This document shows positions 38,816-48,502 of a DNA stretch of 64,000 nucleotides, one piece after another. Below the pieces are notes generated by a model. The model made no database searches, was not told where the DNA came from, and worked only from the letters and a program-made list of their open reading frames with translations. Source of the DNA: CAVWSM01 sp963757805 (GTDB lineage: Bacteria > Actinomycetota > Actinomycetes > Jiangellales > Jiangellaceae); assembly GCA_963757805.1 (NCBI GenBank), contig CAVWSM010000006.1, forward strand, positions 124,001 to 188,000, written 5' to 3'. The number at the start of each line of letters is the position of its first letter. The stretch's first letter is position 1. A program made the translations under genes and the position numbers.

Positions 38816-39129
38816 GCGAGCAGCGGCCGCAACCGCGGTACGAGATTGAAGCCGGCGATGACGTCACGGTCGGCACCTACGCCGACTTTGTGTCCCTCTG
38901 GCACACGAAAGAGATCTTCGTCCTCGACTTCGCGGTGCTGAAGCAGCCACCGCAGCTGGCTTCGGACGACGAAGGCAAGCAGATCGTCCGGCTGCCGACG
39001 CGAGTGGTGTCGCGGGTCAGGATCCCGCCCAGTCAAGTCTTCGAGATCATGAAGGCGCTCGAGCAGCAGCTGACCATGTGGGAGCGTGAGACTGGCCGCT
39101 CCCCGGGCAGAGGTAGCCCCGAAAGCTGA
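38812..39129 (+). CDS. DUF3467-family protein
   Basis: A 105-residue soluble protein: VTVGTYADFVSLWHTKEIFV and LDFAVL followed by VVSRVRIPPSQVFEIMKALE are characteristic of DUF3467, small proteins of unknown function resembling phage-shock or encapsulated-cargo accessory proteins only in size. ATG at 38812 overlaps the end of the HAAS gene by 4 bp, so it is the third gene of the PadR unit. Confidence 0.8.
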   Translation: MSEQRPQPRYEIEAGDDVTVGTYADFVSLWHTKEIFVLDFAVLKQPPQLASDDEGKQIVRLPTRVVSRVRIPPSQVFEIMKALEQQLTMWERETGRSPGRGSPES

Positions 39130-39149
39130 CTCGCCTCTGGGGTCGTGCT

Positions 39150-40800
39150 CTAGGCGGCGTCCATCAGCATGACGCGGAGTCGGTGTTCGAGCTCCGAGCC
39201 ATGGATCAGGTCCGGCCGCACGCGCCCGAGTGGGGTGCCGGGCAGCGGCGGCGGGTGGCTGCCGTAGCTGTGCCCGGTCGGGCTGGTCGTCACGATCTCG
39301 CCGGTGTCCTCATCGACCATCCGCGCCGTCCAGCCGGGCATCGCCTTGACGTAGTTGCACGCCGCACACAACCCCTGCCCGTTACGCACACTGGTCGGGC
39401 CGCCGCCGGCCGCGTCGACGACGTGGTCGGACTGCCGGATCGGCGCGTCACACCACGGGGTACGACACGTCTGATCCCGGGTCACCAGCCACCGGCGCAA
39501 CGGCTCGGGAAAGATCCGTCGTCGCGAGTCCATCGCCACCAACGCGCCATCGCCGGGACGGGTATACAGCCGGCGCAGCCACACCCGGTACCTGGTGTCG
39601 CGCACCAGGCGGCGGGCCAGCGCGGCCGGGATCGGCCCGTAGCCCTGCAACAACGCCGGCTCGTCATCACCGCCGAACAGCGTCTTGTCGGTCATGATCA
39701 GCTGCACCTCCACCGGCACATCATCAACACCGCTGCCGTCGTCGAGGCGCTACCGCCGGTCTTGCCCATTGGGTCGGTCTCGCGGTCGGAATCGGCTGCG
39801 CCGCCGTCGGCGCGGGCGTCGGTGTCGGCGTGGTCACCGGCGGCGGGGTCGGGGTCCGAGTCGCTGGCCGCGCCGCTGCTCGCCGTCGGAGCCGGCCGCG
39901 CTGTCCGGGTCGGCCCCGCTCCCGGTGTCAGTCCCACCGTCGCCGTCAGCGTCGGTGTCGCTGTCGACACCGGCGTCCGTCACGGTCGGCCTCGCCGTCC
40001 GTCTCCGTGCCGGTGTGGGGTTGTGCGGTCAGGCGGGCGAAGAACAGATCGGCCATGATCTGATCCCGGGACCGCTCGTCACCGTCGGCCTTGAGCGTGT
40101 CGGCCTCCCGCCGCAACGCCGCGTAGGCGGCCACCCCCAACGCGGCCGGCACAAACCCGGTCAACCGGGCCATCGTGTCCGGCGCCGGCCGACACGTCAC
40201 CCGCCGATCGGCCACCGCACCCCGCACCCGCGCCATGAACGCCGCCGGGTCCAGCCGGTAGGCGATCGCCCGGGCCTGCAACTCGGTCTGCAAATCCCCC
40301 AACCCCGCCAGCCGGTCGGCCAACTCCGCATCCACCCGGCCGCGGTCCTCACGGGACAGGCAGGCGGTCTCCCGGACCAGGAGGGTGGCCCGCCACTCAC
40401 TGATCAGCCCGGCCTCCAGCAACGCCAGCGTGTGCGGCATCTCATGAACCAACGCCTGCGCCAGCCCCACATGCCGACCACCCTTGACCGGGCTGTCCCG
40501 CCGCGCCAACGCCACCTGCGACCCGACGCCGCGACCCACCTCGGCCGGCTTGACCCCGCCGGCCTGCTGCGCGGCGCGCTGCGACGCGGCGAAGCTCGCC
40601 GTCACCCTCGCCTGCGCCGCCGCACACGCCGCCTTGATCATCTCCAGCACCCGGATCTGGTCGACCCGCTCGGCGTCATCCACCCCAGCGTCGTCGAGGC
40701 GGGACAGCCGGTCGACCCACCCGGTCAGCTCGGCCGTAGACAGCGCACACGGGCCCTCAACCCCACCCGGGGGAGCCGCCGCGCCGCTGCCTTCGATCAT
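39150..40800 (-). CDS. DUF222/HNH endonuclease-domain protein, frameshifted in its acidic linker
   Basis: From ATG 40800 the first 275 residues are DUF222 (LTGWVDRLSRLDD, VLEMIKAACAAAQARVTASF, SEWRATLLVRETACLS), the common 13E12-repeat-like family. A low-complexity Asp/Ser/Ala/Thr linker between about 39980 and 39730 contains at least two frame changes. The C-terminal part, in frame from about 39719, resumes with VEVQLIMTDKTLFGGDDEPALL and ends in an HNH domain (CRTPWCDAPIRQSDHVVDAAG, NGQGLCAACNYVK). Total about 550 aa. Such proteins occur in many near-identical copies in actinomycete genomes and may be selfish or nuclease elements. The linker shifts may be real slippage in repetitive GC DNA or errors. 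Confidence 0.8.
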
Positions 40801-41028
40801 GTGTTCGATTCTAGCAGGCAGACTCGACCGTACCCAGCCCCAAACCGGCACCTGTGCACAAAGAAATCCGGCTCACTATACGGTTCCCGCGGCGCCGCGA
40901 ACCGCGGCGGCGGTCGACTCCGAATACATGTCATGAAGGGCGTTAAGGATCTCTGAGTTTGGACGATCTGCCCACGATGTGTCGTTCCATCAGGCATTCT
41001 CGACGTTTTACAACTTCTGGAGCACCCG

Positions 41029-41238
41029 ATGAACCACAACCCACAACACCAGTCGGAAGCAGACGACCTAGAGCTGGCGACGCGGCTGTTCAGCATGTGG
41101 CGCGAGGTACCCGCCGCAAGCCGGACGGAGTACCTGACTTTCCTGGATGCCTTCGAGGACCCGGAGCAGAACCCGGACCAGCACCGCAGGATCCAGGAGC
41201 TCTTCCGCACCCTCGAGTACGCCGCCTCTGCCGCCTGA
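41029..41238 (+). CDS. Small acidic hypothetical protein
   Basis: A 69-residue ORF with a GGAG site about 8 nt before the ATG. The product (MNHNPQHQSEADDLELATRL ... YLTFLDAFEDPEQNPDQHRR ... FRTLEYAASAA) is predicted helical and shows normal amino acid balance rather than the Arg/Pro-rich look of shadow frames. It stands alone between the DUF222 gene (divergent) and tldE (convergent). No family recognised. Confidence 0.5.
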   Translation: MNHNPQHQSEADDLELATRLFSMWREVPAASRTEYLTFLDAFEDPEQNPDQHRRIQELFRTLEYAASAA

Positions 41239-41276
41239 CAGCAGCTGCTGGAGCCTCGAGCGGCGCGACCCCCGCG

Positions 41277-41357
41277 GCAACGTCTGAACGACCGTGCGCA
41301 ATACGCACGCATCATCGGACGTCTGAGATCGGCCGCAACGTCCGAACGACCGGGCGC
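41277..41357 (+). repeat. Direct repeat of 23 nt in the 41.3 kb intergenic region
   Basis: Copies at 41277-41299 and 41335-41357 share GCAACGTCTGAACGACCG-type sequence with two mismatches and are 35 nt apart; a partial third copy (ACGTCTGA) lies between them. The region separates the small ORF from the tldE end and codes for nothing I can support. It could be a 3' structural or regulatory repeat. Confidence 0.5.
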
Positions 41358-41409
41358 CATCACGCACCTTCGGCGCAGCGGGCGGGGGAGGGGGGAGCCG
41401 GACGAGCGG

Positions 41410-42789
41410 TTACTGCGCGTCGCTCACTGACGACATGTTGAAGTCTGGCACCCGCAGCGCCGGCATCGCCGTGCGCGGGAAGTACTCGCCCCACTCGCGG
41501 CTGAACGCCGGAACCGTGGCACCCGCCTCGGTGAACCGATCGAGCAGATCGACCGGGCTCTCGTTGAACCGAAAGTTGTTGACCGCTCCCACGATCTCTC
41601 CGCCCTCGAGGAGATAGACACCGTCACGCGTAAGCCCGGTGAGCAGCAGTGTCTGCGGATCCACTTCGCGGATGTACCAAAGGCAGGTCAGCAGCAGGCC
41701 ACGCTCCGTGCGGCTCACGAGATCGTCGATCGCCCCGGCGCCGTCGGCGACGTCGAGCACCAGGTTGCCGACCGGGGGAGTGGGCGCGAGCTGGGTGAGC
41801 TCGGCGGAATGCCGCGTCTGCAGCAGCGCAGCGAGCGTCCCATCGGCGACCCAGTCCGTCGGGTCCACGGGCAGCCCGTTGTCAAACACGCTCGACTCAC
41901 CGGACGACGCGTGCGCGACCACGAACGGTGCGCACTGCAGACCCGAGTAGCCAGGGTCGGACCACAGCCTCACCTGGCGGCTCGACAGCGCCTCACCGAC
42001 TCGCGTGCCGCCGCCAGGGCGGGAGAAGACCGTGCGGCCCTCGTACGCGTCGCGGGCTCCCATCGACCAGTACAGGTAGATCATCAGATCCGCCACCGCA
42101 GTCGGTGGCAGCAGCGTCTCGTATCGCCCCGGCTCCAGATCGACCTTCCGCGCCGCCCAGCCGAGCCGACGGGTGAGCTCCGTGTCGAGCGCCGAGACGT
42201 CGACGTCGGCGAAGTCCCGCGTCGCCTGCCCGACCCACGCCGATGTGGTGAGGTCGGCCGCCTTGCCGGTGATGGCGATGTTTCCGCCCGGCTGCACCTG
42301 TCGCAGCCGAAGCCCGGTGGACGAGCCGAGATAGGTGGTCGCGACCGCGTGCTCGACGAACCCGTAGAGCTGGCGTCCGGCCGACCGCGCTGCGCCGAAG
42401 GCCTCACCCAGCGCGGGGGACAGGTTGGCGAACACTTCGATCGAGGTCTCCGCGGGCGCATCGTCCCAGGCAGCCGCAGGGAGGCCCGAGACGAGCGGCT
42501 GAGCGTCCTCGGCCGGCCCGTTGTCGCGCGCCGCCTTCTCCGCGGCCCGTACGAGGTCCTCGATCTCCTCCGCCAGCACCGCGGACCTCGACACCACGCC
42601 CGCAGCCGCGCCGGGCGCCCCATCGAACACCGCGATGACCGTCACCGAGCGCGTCCGCATCGCGCCGTTGGTAGTCAACGTGTTGGACGCCCAGCGAAGG
42701 TTGGCGCTGCTGCCCTCGTCGACGATGACTATGCAGTGACTGGCCACTGACAGCGACAGCGCCCGCTCCACGATCTCCTGAGGAGTCAC
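41410..42789 (-). CDS. tldE: TldE/PmbA-family metalloprotease subunit
   Basis: A 459-residue protein lacking the zinc site of its partner: ASNTLTTNGAMRTRSVTVIAV near the N-terminus, FSRPGGGTRVGEALSS and, in the C-terminal half, LLTGLTRDGVYLLEGGEIVGAVNNFRFNESPVD (given here in pieces of the conserved C-terminal barrel). TldE and TldD form the heterodimeric protease that trims modified peptides and, in some bacteria, antitoxins. The ATG at 42789 overlaps the tldD stop by 4 bp, tldD being the upstream gene of the pair. Confidence 0.92.
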   Translation of the reverse strand: MTPQEIVERALSLSVASHCIVIVDEGSSANLRWASNTLTTNGAMRTRSVTVIAVFDGAPGAAAGVVSRSAVLAEEIEDLVRAAEKAARDNGPAEDAQPLVSGLPAAAWDDAPAETSIEVFANLSPALGEAFGAARSAGRQLYGFVEHAVATTYLGSSTGLRLRQVQPGGNIAITGKAADLTTSAWVGQATRDFADVDVSALDTELTRRLGWAARKVDLEPGRYETLLPPTAVADLMIYLYWSMGARDAYEGRTVFSRPGGGTRVGEALSSRQVRLWSDPGYSGLQCAPFVVAHASSGESSVFDNGLPVDPTDWVADGTLAALLQTRHSAELTQLAPTPPVGNLVLDVADGAGAIDDLVSRTERGLLLTCLWYIREVDPQTLLLTGLTRDGVYLLEGGEIVGAVNNFRFNESPVDLLDRFTEAGATVPAFSREWGEYFPRTAMPALRVPDFNMSSVSDAQ

Positions 42790-44297
42790 CGGCCGGCCTC
42801 CTGCGTGGTGTTGAGGATGCGTACGTCGCGGAAGAGCGCGCTCGGGCAGCCGTGTGACACCGGGGCGACCTGGCCAGGTTGCGCCTTGCCGCAGTTGAAC
42901 GCCCCGCCGAGCAACCAGGTCTGCGGCCCGCCCACGGCCTCCATGGATCCCCAGAACGTCAGCGTGTTGCTCTGGTAGGCCACATCACGCACCTGCCCAG
43001 CCAGCCGGCCGTTCTCGATGCGGAAGAACCGCTGACCGGTGAACTGGAAGTTGTATCGCTGCATGTCGATCGACCACGACTTGTCACCGACCACATAGAT
43101 GCCGCGATCGATCCGGCCGATGAGCTCGTCGGTCGACGGGCCGCCGTCGGCGGGCTGCAGCGAAACGTTGGCCATGCGCTGCACGGGCACATGCCCCGCG
43201 CTGTCGGCGAAGGCGCATCCGTTGGAGCGCCCAGTGCCGAGCGTGCTCGACATCATGCGGGCCATCCGTCGATCGAGCTGGTAACCAACAAGCGTGCCGT
43301 CGCGCACGATGTCCCACCCCTGGGCGGCGACGCCCTCGTCGTCGAAACCGATGGTGGAAAGGCCGTGCCGCTGGCTGCGGTCGCCCGAGACGTTCATGAC
43401 CGGCGAGCCGTATCGCAGCGTGCCCAGCTTGTCGGGCGTCGCGAACGACGTGCCCGCGTAGTTGGCCTCATAGCCGAGTGCCCGGTCGAGCTCGGTCGCA
43501 TGCCCGATCGATTCGTGGATCGTCAGCCAGAGGTTGGTCGGATCGATAACCAAGTCGTACGAGCCGGCGTCGACGCTCGGCGCGTCGAGCTTGTCGGTGA
43601 GCAGCTCGGGAAGCTCGTGGAGCTCGCTGTCCCAGTCCCACCCCGTGCCGGTGAGGTACTCCCACCCGCGCCCGGCCGGTGGCGCGAGCGTGCGCATCGT
43701 CTCGAACCGGCCACCGGCGGGGTCGACGGCCAGAGCCTCCAGAACGGGATGCAGCCGTACGCGCTGCTGCGTCGTCACCGTACCCGCGTTGTCTGCGTAG
43801 AACTTGTTCTCCAGCACCTGCTGCAACGACGCTGTGACATGGTCGACGCCCGGCGCTTCGAGGAGGCCGCGCGACCACGCCGCCAGCTGCTCGATCTTGA
43901 CGGCGTCGGCGACCGTGAAGGGGTCGACGTCGTACGCCGATTCCCACGTCACGTCCGAGTAGACGGGCTCGTCGGCGAGCTCGATGCGCTCGGTGTTCAT
44001 ACCTGCCGCCACGCGAGCCACCGCGACGGCCTGCTCGGCGAGCCGCGCCGCTTCCTCAGGTGTCACGTCGACGCCGGCGGCGAAACCCCACGTGCCGTCG
44101 TGGACGACGCGTACGGAAAGACCGACGTCGAGCCCGTCGTGGCTGCCTTCGAGCCGCCCGTCTCGCAAGGAGAGGTGCTGCGAGCGGATCCGTTCAACGC
44201 GAAGTGCCGCGTACGACGCGCCAAGTGCGTGGGCGCGGTCGAGTGCCGCGTCTGCGCAGAGCCGTAGCGGCAAGGCATGAAAGGCGGAGTCGATCAC
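42786..44297 (-). CDS. tldD: TldD metalloprotease
   Basis: A 503-residue zinc peptidase. The active site is the HExxxH in LTIHESIGHATELDRALGYE, about two thirds of the way along; further family blocks are LRLCADAALDRAHALGASYA at the N-terminus, RSNGCAFADSAGHVPVQRM and FQFTGQRFFRIENGRL. GTG at 44297 starts at the first family block; the longer open frame upstream is not conserved. It is cotranscribed with tldE. No peptide-precursor or RiPP gene is visible nearby, so the substrate is likely encoded elsewhere. Confidence 0.92.
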   Translation of the reverse strand: MIDSAFHALPLRLCADAALDRAHALGASYAALRVERIRSQHLSLRDGRLEGSHDGLDVGLSVRVVHDGTWGFAAGVDVTPEEAARLAEQAVAVARVAAGMNTERIELADEPVYSDVTWESAYDVDPFTVADAVKIEQLAAWSRGLLEAPGVDHVTASLQQVLENKFYADNAGTVTTQQRVRLHPVLEALAVDPAGGRFETMRTLAPPAGRGWEYLTGTGWDWDSELHELPELLTDKLDAPSVDAGSYDLVIDPTNLWLTIHESIGHATELDRALGYEANYAGTSFATPDKLGTLRYGSPVMNVSGDRSQRHGLSTIGFDDEGVAAQGWDIVRDGTLVGYQLDRRMARMMSSTLGTGRSNGCAFADSAGHVPVQRMANVSLQPADGGPSTDELIGRIDRGIYVVGDKSWSIDMQRYNFQFTGQRFFRIENGRLAGQVRDVAYQSNTLTFWGSMEAVGGPQTWLLGGAFNCGKAQPGQVAPVSHGCPSALFRDVRILNTTQEAGR

Positions 44298-44353
44298 GCA
44301 CGGCAGCCTACGCGGGACGACCGACGATGATCGAAGTGTCATAGGGTGCGGAT

Positions 44354-45328
44354 GTGCAGGCAGTGATTGCACAGCAACCGGGTGGCCCAGAGGTGCTCGC
44401 TCTGACCGATGTCGAGCCACCCAAGCCATCCGACAACGAGCTGCTGGTCAAGGTGGCGGCCGCCGGAATCAACTTCGTCGACACGTACAGGCGGTCCGGC
44501 GCGTACCCGATGCCCTTCCCGCACATCGTCGGTGTCGAGGGCGCAGGCGTGGTCACGCAGATCGGCGGTGACGTGACCAAATTTGACGTTGGTGACCGCG
44601 TGGCATGGGTCGACGCGCCGGGCAGCTACGCCGAGCAGGTCGCCCTGCCGGCTGCCAAGGCCGCACCCGTGCCGGAGGGGCTCGAGCTCACGACCGCGGC
44701 GGCGGTCGCGTTGCAGGGAATCACCGCGCAGTACCTCGTCACGTCGACGTTCGCAGTGAGTCCAGGCGACGAGGTGCTGGTCCACGCCGCCGCCGGAGGC
44801 GTCGGCCTCCTGCTGGTCCAACTCGTGAAACTCCGCGGCGGCCGGGTCATCGGCACCGTTTCGACCGAGGAGAAGGAGCGCCTCGCCCTCGCCGCCGGAG
44901 CCGACCACGTCATCCGCTACACCGAGGTCGAGGACGTCGCGGCCGAGGTGCGCAAGTCGACAGAGGGCAGGGGAGTGGCGGTCGTCTACGACGGCGTGGG
45001 CAAGGACACGTTCGAGGCGTCGCTGGCGAGTCTGCGTACACGCGGCATGCTGGTGCTCTCCGGTGCGTCAAGCGGCAACGTCCCCCCGTTCGACCCGCAG
45101 CGCCTCAACCCACTCGGCTCGCTCTACCTCACCCGTCCCACGATCGCCCACTACACCGCCGACCACGCCGAGCTGACGTGGCGCGCACGGGAGGTCTTCG
45201 ACGCCGTCGTCAAGGGACAGCTGCACGTGACGATCTCCCAGACCCTGCCGCTGGCGCAGGCTGCGAACGCCCACCAGGCCCTCGAGGGCCGCCGGACAGT
45301 CGGCAAGCTGATCCTCGTCCCGGCCTAG
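44354..45328 (+). CDS. qor: NADPH:quinone oxidoreductase (zinc-free MDR family)
   Basis: A 324-residue medium-chain dehydrogenase: QAVIAQQPGGPEVLALTDVE, NFVDTYRRSGAYPMPFPHIV, GVEGAGVVTQIG, the Rossmann motif VHAAAGGVGLLLVQLVKLRG and AGADHVIRYTEVEDV. The catalytic zinc ligands of alcohol dehydrogenases are missing, as in crotonase-type quinone reductases. GTG at 44354 is the likely start. It diverges from tldD (56 bp) and converges with the HAD gene. It reduces quinones or enones by one-electron or hydride transfer; the natural substrate is open. Confidence 0.92.
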   Translation: MQAVIAQQPGGPEVLALTDVEPPKPSDNELLVKVAAAGINFVDTYRRSGAYPMPFPHIVGVEGAGVVTQIGGDVTKFDVGDRVAWVDAPGSYAEQVALPAAKAAPVPEGLELTTAAAVALQGITAQYLVTSTFAVSPGDEVLVHAAAGGVGLLLVQLVKLRGGRVIGTVSTEEKERLALAAGADHVIRYTEVEDVAAEVRKSTEGRGVAVVYDGVGKDTFEASLASLRTRGMLVLSGASSGNVPPFDPQRLNPLGSLYLTRPTIAHYTADHAELTWRAREVFDAVVKGQLHVTISQTLPLAQAANAHQALEGRRTVGKLILVPA

Positions 45329-45332
45329 CCGG

Positions 45333-45821
45333 TCACGTGCGTCCGTCCGACTCCTGCGCGTCGAGCAGCGCTTGCTCAGGACGGGCCCAGGTCGCCTCGA
45401 GGACGGTGAAGCCCGCGGCTCGCGCGGCCGCGCACACCGCGGGGTCGTCGTCGACGAACACGTCCACAGGGCGCTCGCGGGCAAGTCGACGCAGTATCTC
45501 CACCTTGAGCTGTCGCGCCGGACGACGGTCACGGTCGCCGCGAAGAAGCATCTCGCCGGTCGGGATGTCGTAGCGCTGCAGCCATGCCACCGTGACGTCG
45601 CGCAACCACTCTGGTCGACCGCTGAGGTAGACCAGGTCGTGGTCCTCGGCGAGCCGTTGCGCCACGGCACGGCCCTCCGGCAGCAGGGGGTCGCGATCGG
45701 CCGCCGCGAAGAACGCGCCCCAGTCCTTGGGCCGCTGCTCCACGTGGCGGAGCCGATGCCGTACGTCCGCGAGGACGCCGTCGATGTCGACGACTGCGTA
45801 CGGCCTCGGCTCGACCGGCAT
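45333..45821 (-). CDS. HAD-superfamily phosphatase-like protein
   Basis: A 162-residue HAD protein of the polynucleotide-kinase phosphatase-like group: motif I VVDIDGVLADV (D11 and D13), motif II serine in LVYLSGRPEWLR, a Lys in RQLKVEILRRL, and motif III VDVFVDDDPAVC. The cap domain is minimal, suggesting a large or polymeric substrate such as nucleic acid, by analogy. Its ATG shares one base with the stop of the VWA gene upstream, so they are one unit. Confidence 0.82.
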   Translation of the reverse strand: MPVEPRPYAVVDIDGVLADVRHRLRHVEQRPKDWGAFFAAADRDPLLPEGRAVAQRLAEDHDLVYLSGRPEWLRDVTVAWLQRYDIPTGEMLLRGDRDRRPARQLKVEILRRLARERPVDVFVDDDPAVCAAARAAGFTVLEATWARPEQALLDAQESDGRT

Positions 45822-47557
45822 CAGCGGGTGATGCGCGCCGCCATCGCGTCGAGGAACACCGAGCCGATGTCGTTGGGGTCGACCGCTTGGTAGGCAGCCG
45901 CGCCGGTGAGGGCGGAGATCTGCTGCAGGGACTCCATGTCTGCGCTTGGCCCGATGCCGATGGTGATCAGGAGAACCGGCCGCGCGGGGTCGACCTCGGC
46001 CCGAAGGGCGGTCAACAGGCTGTCGAAGCTGAGGCCATCGGGGTTGTCGTTCTCGCCGTCGGTGAGCAGCACCACAGAGTTGATCTTGCCTGCGTCATAG
46101 CCGGCCTTGGCGGTGCGGTAGGCGGCGAGCGCGGTGTCGTAGAGCGCGGTGTGACCCCTGGTGATGTCGACCAGCGTGTCGGTCTGCTCGATGAGCTGGG
46201 AGGCCTGCGTGACCCCGTCGACCTGGGACCCGAGCGGGGCCGTCGGGACCAGCTCGACCCAGTCGTTGGGCGGGTCCTGGTCGGTGGAGAACGCCCACAG
46301 CCCCACCTCGGAAGTGGGCTGGAACAGGCCGATGGCCTGTTTGGCTGCGGTGCTCGCCAGCTCGATGCGGGTCTTGCCGTCGGGGCTGGTCTCAAGCATC
46401 GAGCCCGAGACGTCGATCACGGCGAGCAGCCGCGCATCGAGTGACAGGGCGCTCAAGGACTTGAGCAGCGCAGCCGCCTCGGCATATTGCGGCTCCCCGA
46501 GGGAGGCCGGGACCTCGCCGCGGACGCCCATGTCGGGCGACAGGCCCTTGGACTCGCCGGCCGCGTTGCGCAGGCCATCGGCGAGGAACGCCTCGACGCT
46601 CTCGGGGCTCCGCAGATAGTCCTCGAACTGCTGGGCGGCCACGTCGAGGCTGTTGGGTGTCTCTGCAGCACGGACGCGCACCACCGGGTAGTTGAACGCG
46701 AACGCACCCTCCGTTGCGTAGAGGGCGGCGAACTTTGCCTCGTCCTTGTTGTGGTCGATCACCGACTTCTCGCTGGCGGGAAAGACGGGTGCGTTGGCAG
46801 GATCCCCGGCCATCGCGTCGTAGGCGCTGTTGACGTCTGGCACCGCTGACCGTACGTACTGCAGCATCGTGGCGATGAGCTGATCGCGGCTGTCCCCGGC
46901 GCCGAAGATCTTGTTGAGGGTGAGCGCGGCAACCAGCCCCTCGGACGTGGATGTCGGTGCCGACACCGTGGCCTTGACGTTGCCGCCGAGCACCTGGGCC
47001 CAGGAGAACTGCTGCGCCTCACCACCGATGGCAGCCGCGGCCTCCTTCGGTGCGACGATCACCAGAGGAGAAGTCGCCAGGGACCCCGACACGTCGAGAC
47101 GTGGTCGCAGCGGCGCGTCGTCGCCACTGACGGGCTGCGCAGGCGCGGCCGCCGCTGCCTCGGTGAGTGCTTGCACCTGGTCGGCCCAGACAGATGTGTC
47201 GGGGATCCAGAGGTTTGGCAGGATGCCCGACAAGGTGAGGATCTCGTTGGCCGTCTGGCCGGCCGGCACAGTGTCGACACTGACCTGGATGCATCGGTCG
47301 ACGGCCTCGGGGCCGGTTTCCTCGTACTGCTCGGCCAGCCGCGTCACGGTGGGAGCGACATCCGGGACGGCGTTGACCCGCAGTGTGATCGAGCCGGTGC
47401 AGTCGGCCTGCTCGCTGGCGATCGGGCGCAGCACCACCCATCCACCGACAGCCAGGGCACCGACGAGGGCAAGCGTGCCCAGCACGACTAGTGGTCCTCG
47501 CGCGCGCGTCGACTCCTGCTCCGGCAGCTCCTCATGCGAGCTGTGACGGCCGGGCAT
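45821..47557 (-). CDS. VWA-domain protein with extracellular substrate-binding-like domain
   Basis: A 578-residue membrane-anchored protein. One helix at about 24-46 (LVVLGTLALVGALAVGGWVV), an extracellular domain (about 55-330) resembling periplasmic binding proteins (ITLRVNAVPDVAPTVTRLAE, LATSPLVIVAPKEAA, FAFNYPVVRVRA), and a C-terminal von Willebrand A domain with a perfect MIDAS (AVIDVSGSM, then TALYDTALAAY and LLTDGENDNPDG). The combination is common in actinomycetes; function unproved, perhaps sensing or assembling surface complexes. It is followed by the HAD gene with a 1-nt overlap. Confidence 0.88.
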   Translation of the reverse strand: MPGRHSSHEELPEQESTRARGPLVVLGTLALVGALAVGGWVVLRPIASEQADCTGSITLRVNAVPDVAPTVTRLAEQYEETGPEAVDRCIQVSVDTVPAGQTANEILTLSGILPNLWIPDTSVWADQVQALTEAAAAAPAQPVSGDDAPLRPRLDVSGSLATSPLVIVAPKEAAAAIGGEAQQFSWAQVLGGNVKATVSAPTSTSEGLVAALTLNKIFGAGDSRDQLIATMLQYVRSAVPDVNSAYDAMAGDPANAPVFPASEKSVIDHNKDEAKFAALYATEGAFAFNYPVVRVRAAETPNSLDVAAQQFEDYLRSPESVEAFLADGLRNAAGESKGLSPDMGVRGEVPASLGEPQYAEAAALLKSLSALSLDARLLAVIDVSGSMLETSPDGKTRIELASTAAKQAIGLFQPTSEVGLWAFSTDQDPPNDWVELVPTAPLGSQVDGVTQASQLIEQTDTLVDITRGHTALYDTALAAYRTAKAGYDAGKINSVVLLTDGENDNPDGLSFDSLLTALRAEVDPARPVLLITIGIGPSADMESLQQISALTGAAAYQAVDPNDIGSVFLDAMAARITR

Positions 47558-47611
47558 TCGTAACCTCCCTCACACATCGGGCGCGGGGAAGCCTAGCCGA
47601 CGAATGGACTG

Positions 47612-48502
47612 CTAGGACAGCGCCGTCGGCTGGCTATCGGCGGGCACGGGTGTCGCGGCGGGCTCCGCCGGCGGGATGTCTGTGGTACGCCAGCGGGCCG
47701 GCAGGAGTCTCTCCAAGGGCGCGAAGGCGAGCCAGCAGACGATCGTCGGGAGGAAGTGGATCCCGATCGCGAGATAGGTCAGCAGGTGAAAAGTGAGAAA
47801 GAACGCTGCGGCGAGGGCCAGCCAGCGCCCCTTCAGGAACAAGATCACCGGGGAGGCGAGCTCCGCCAGGATGATGCCCCACTGCGAGAGGCGTAGCAGG
47901 AACGGGTAGTCGAGCAGCCACCGCGCGAAGTCGCTGCCGCGCCGCGTGATCGCCCAGGTGAAGACCGCCCCGTTGGCCCATCCCCAGGGCCAGCCCGACC
48001 TGATCGACTTGGTCACCGCCGACAGGAAGTAGGTCAGAGCCACCGCGAGCTGGATCATGCGCAGCGCCCAGCCGGCCGCCTCGCTGCGGGTCTGGTCGGT
48101 GAACCTCGCGCGGCCGACGGTGGGTAGGACCCACAGCGCCACCAGCAGGGCGAGGTGGTCATGGTCGACCTTGCCGAACGACATGCCGATGATCAGCCAC
48201 TCGAGGTAGCAGACGGCCACCGTCCACCCGGCGAGCCGCGGCAATCGCCCGCTGGCGGCGACCAGCGTGCCGACCAGCAGCACGGCCTGCAGGCCTTGCA
48301 CCAGTGCGGGCGTCGGCGTGGGCAGCGGCAGGACCCGCCCGATCCACAGTGGCCGGTAGAGCTCACCTGCGTAGCCGTGCGGGACGACGTCGTTGACCAG
48401 GTAGAACATGTCGTAGACGACGAACAGGTAGATGGCCACGCGCAGCAGCGCCACCCGCGCGAGCGGCACCGGCGTGGTCCACCACCGGACGACGGCGTTC
48501 AT
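47612..48502 (-). CDS. HTTM-domain membrane protein
   Basis: A 296-residue polytopic protein of the HTTM family (horizontally transferred transmembrane domain, related to vitamin-K-dependent gamma-carboxylase): about seven helices, with ALLRVAIYLFVVYDMFYLVN at the start, FGKVDHDHLALLVALWVLP, GWALRMIQLAVALTYFLSAV and FHLLTYLAIGIHFLPTIVCW. No C-terminal lumenal domain is present. It overlaps the companion gene below by 4 bp. The bacterial function is unknown; gamma-carboxylation is not implied. Confidence 0.85.
   Translation of the reverse strand: MNAVVRWWTTPVPLARVALLRVAIYLFVVYDMFYLVNDVVPHGYAGELYRPLWIGRVLPLPTPTPALVQGLQAVLLVGTLVAASGRLPRLAGWTVAVCYLEWLIIGMSFGKVDHDHLALLVALWVLPTVGRARFTDQTRSEAAGWALRMIQLAVALTYFLSAVTKSIRSGWPWGWANGAVFTWAITRRGSDFARWLLDYPFLLRLSQWGIILAELASPVILFLKGRWLALAAAFFLTFHLLTYLAIGIHFLPTIVCWLAFAPLERLLPARWRTTDIPPAEPAATPVPADSQPTALS

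Noticed and set aside
39685..40956. Open frame of 423 codons on the plus strand opposite the DUF222 gene
   Set aside because: Arg/Pro/His-rich shadow; the minus strand shows DUF222 and HNH motifs.
41410..44297. TldD/TldE as part of a RiPP (peptide antibiotic) cluster
   Set aside because: No precursor peptide, cyclodehydratase or radical-SAM gene nearby; the pair is a common housekeeping protease.
47612..48502. HTTM protein as a true gamma-glutamyl carboxylase
   Set aside because: It lacks the lumenal catalytic domain and there is no vitamin K epoxide reductase gene in the window.
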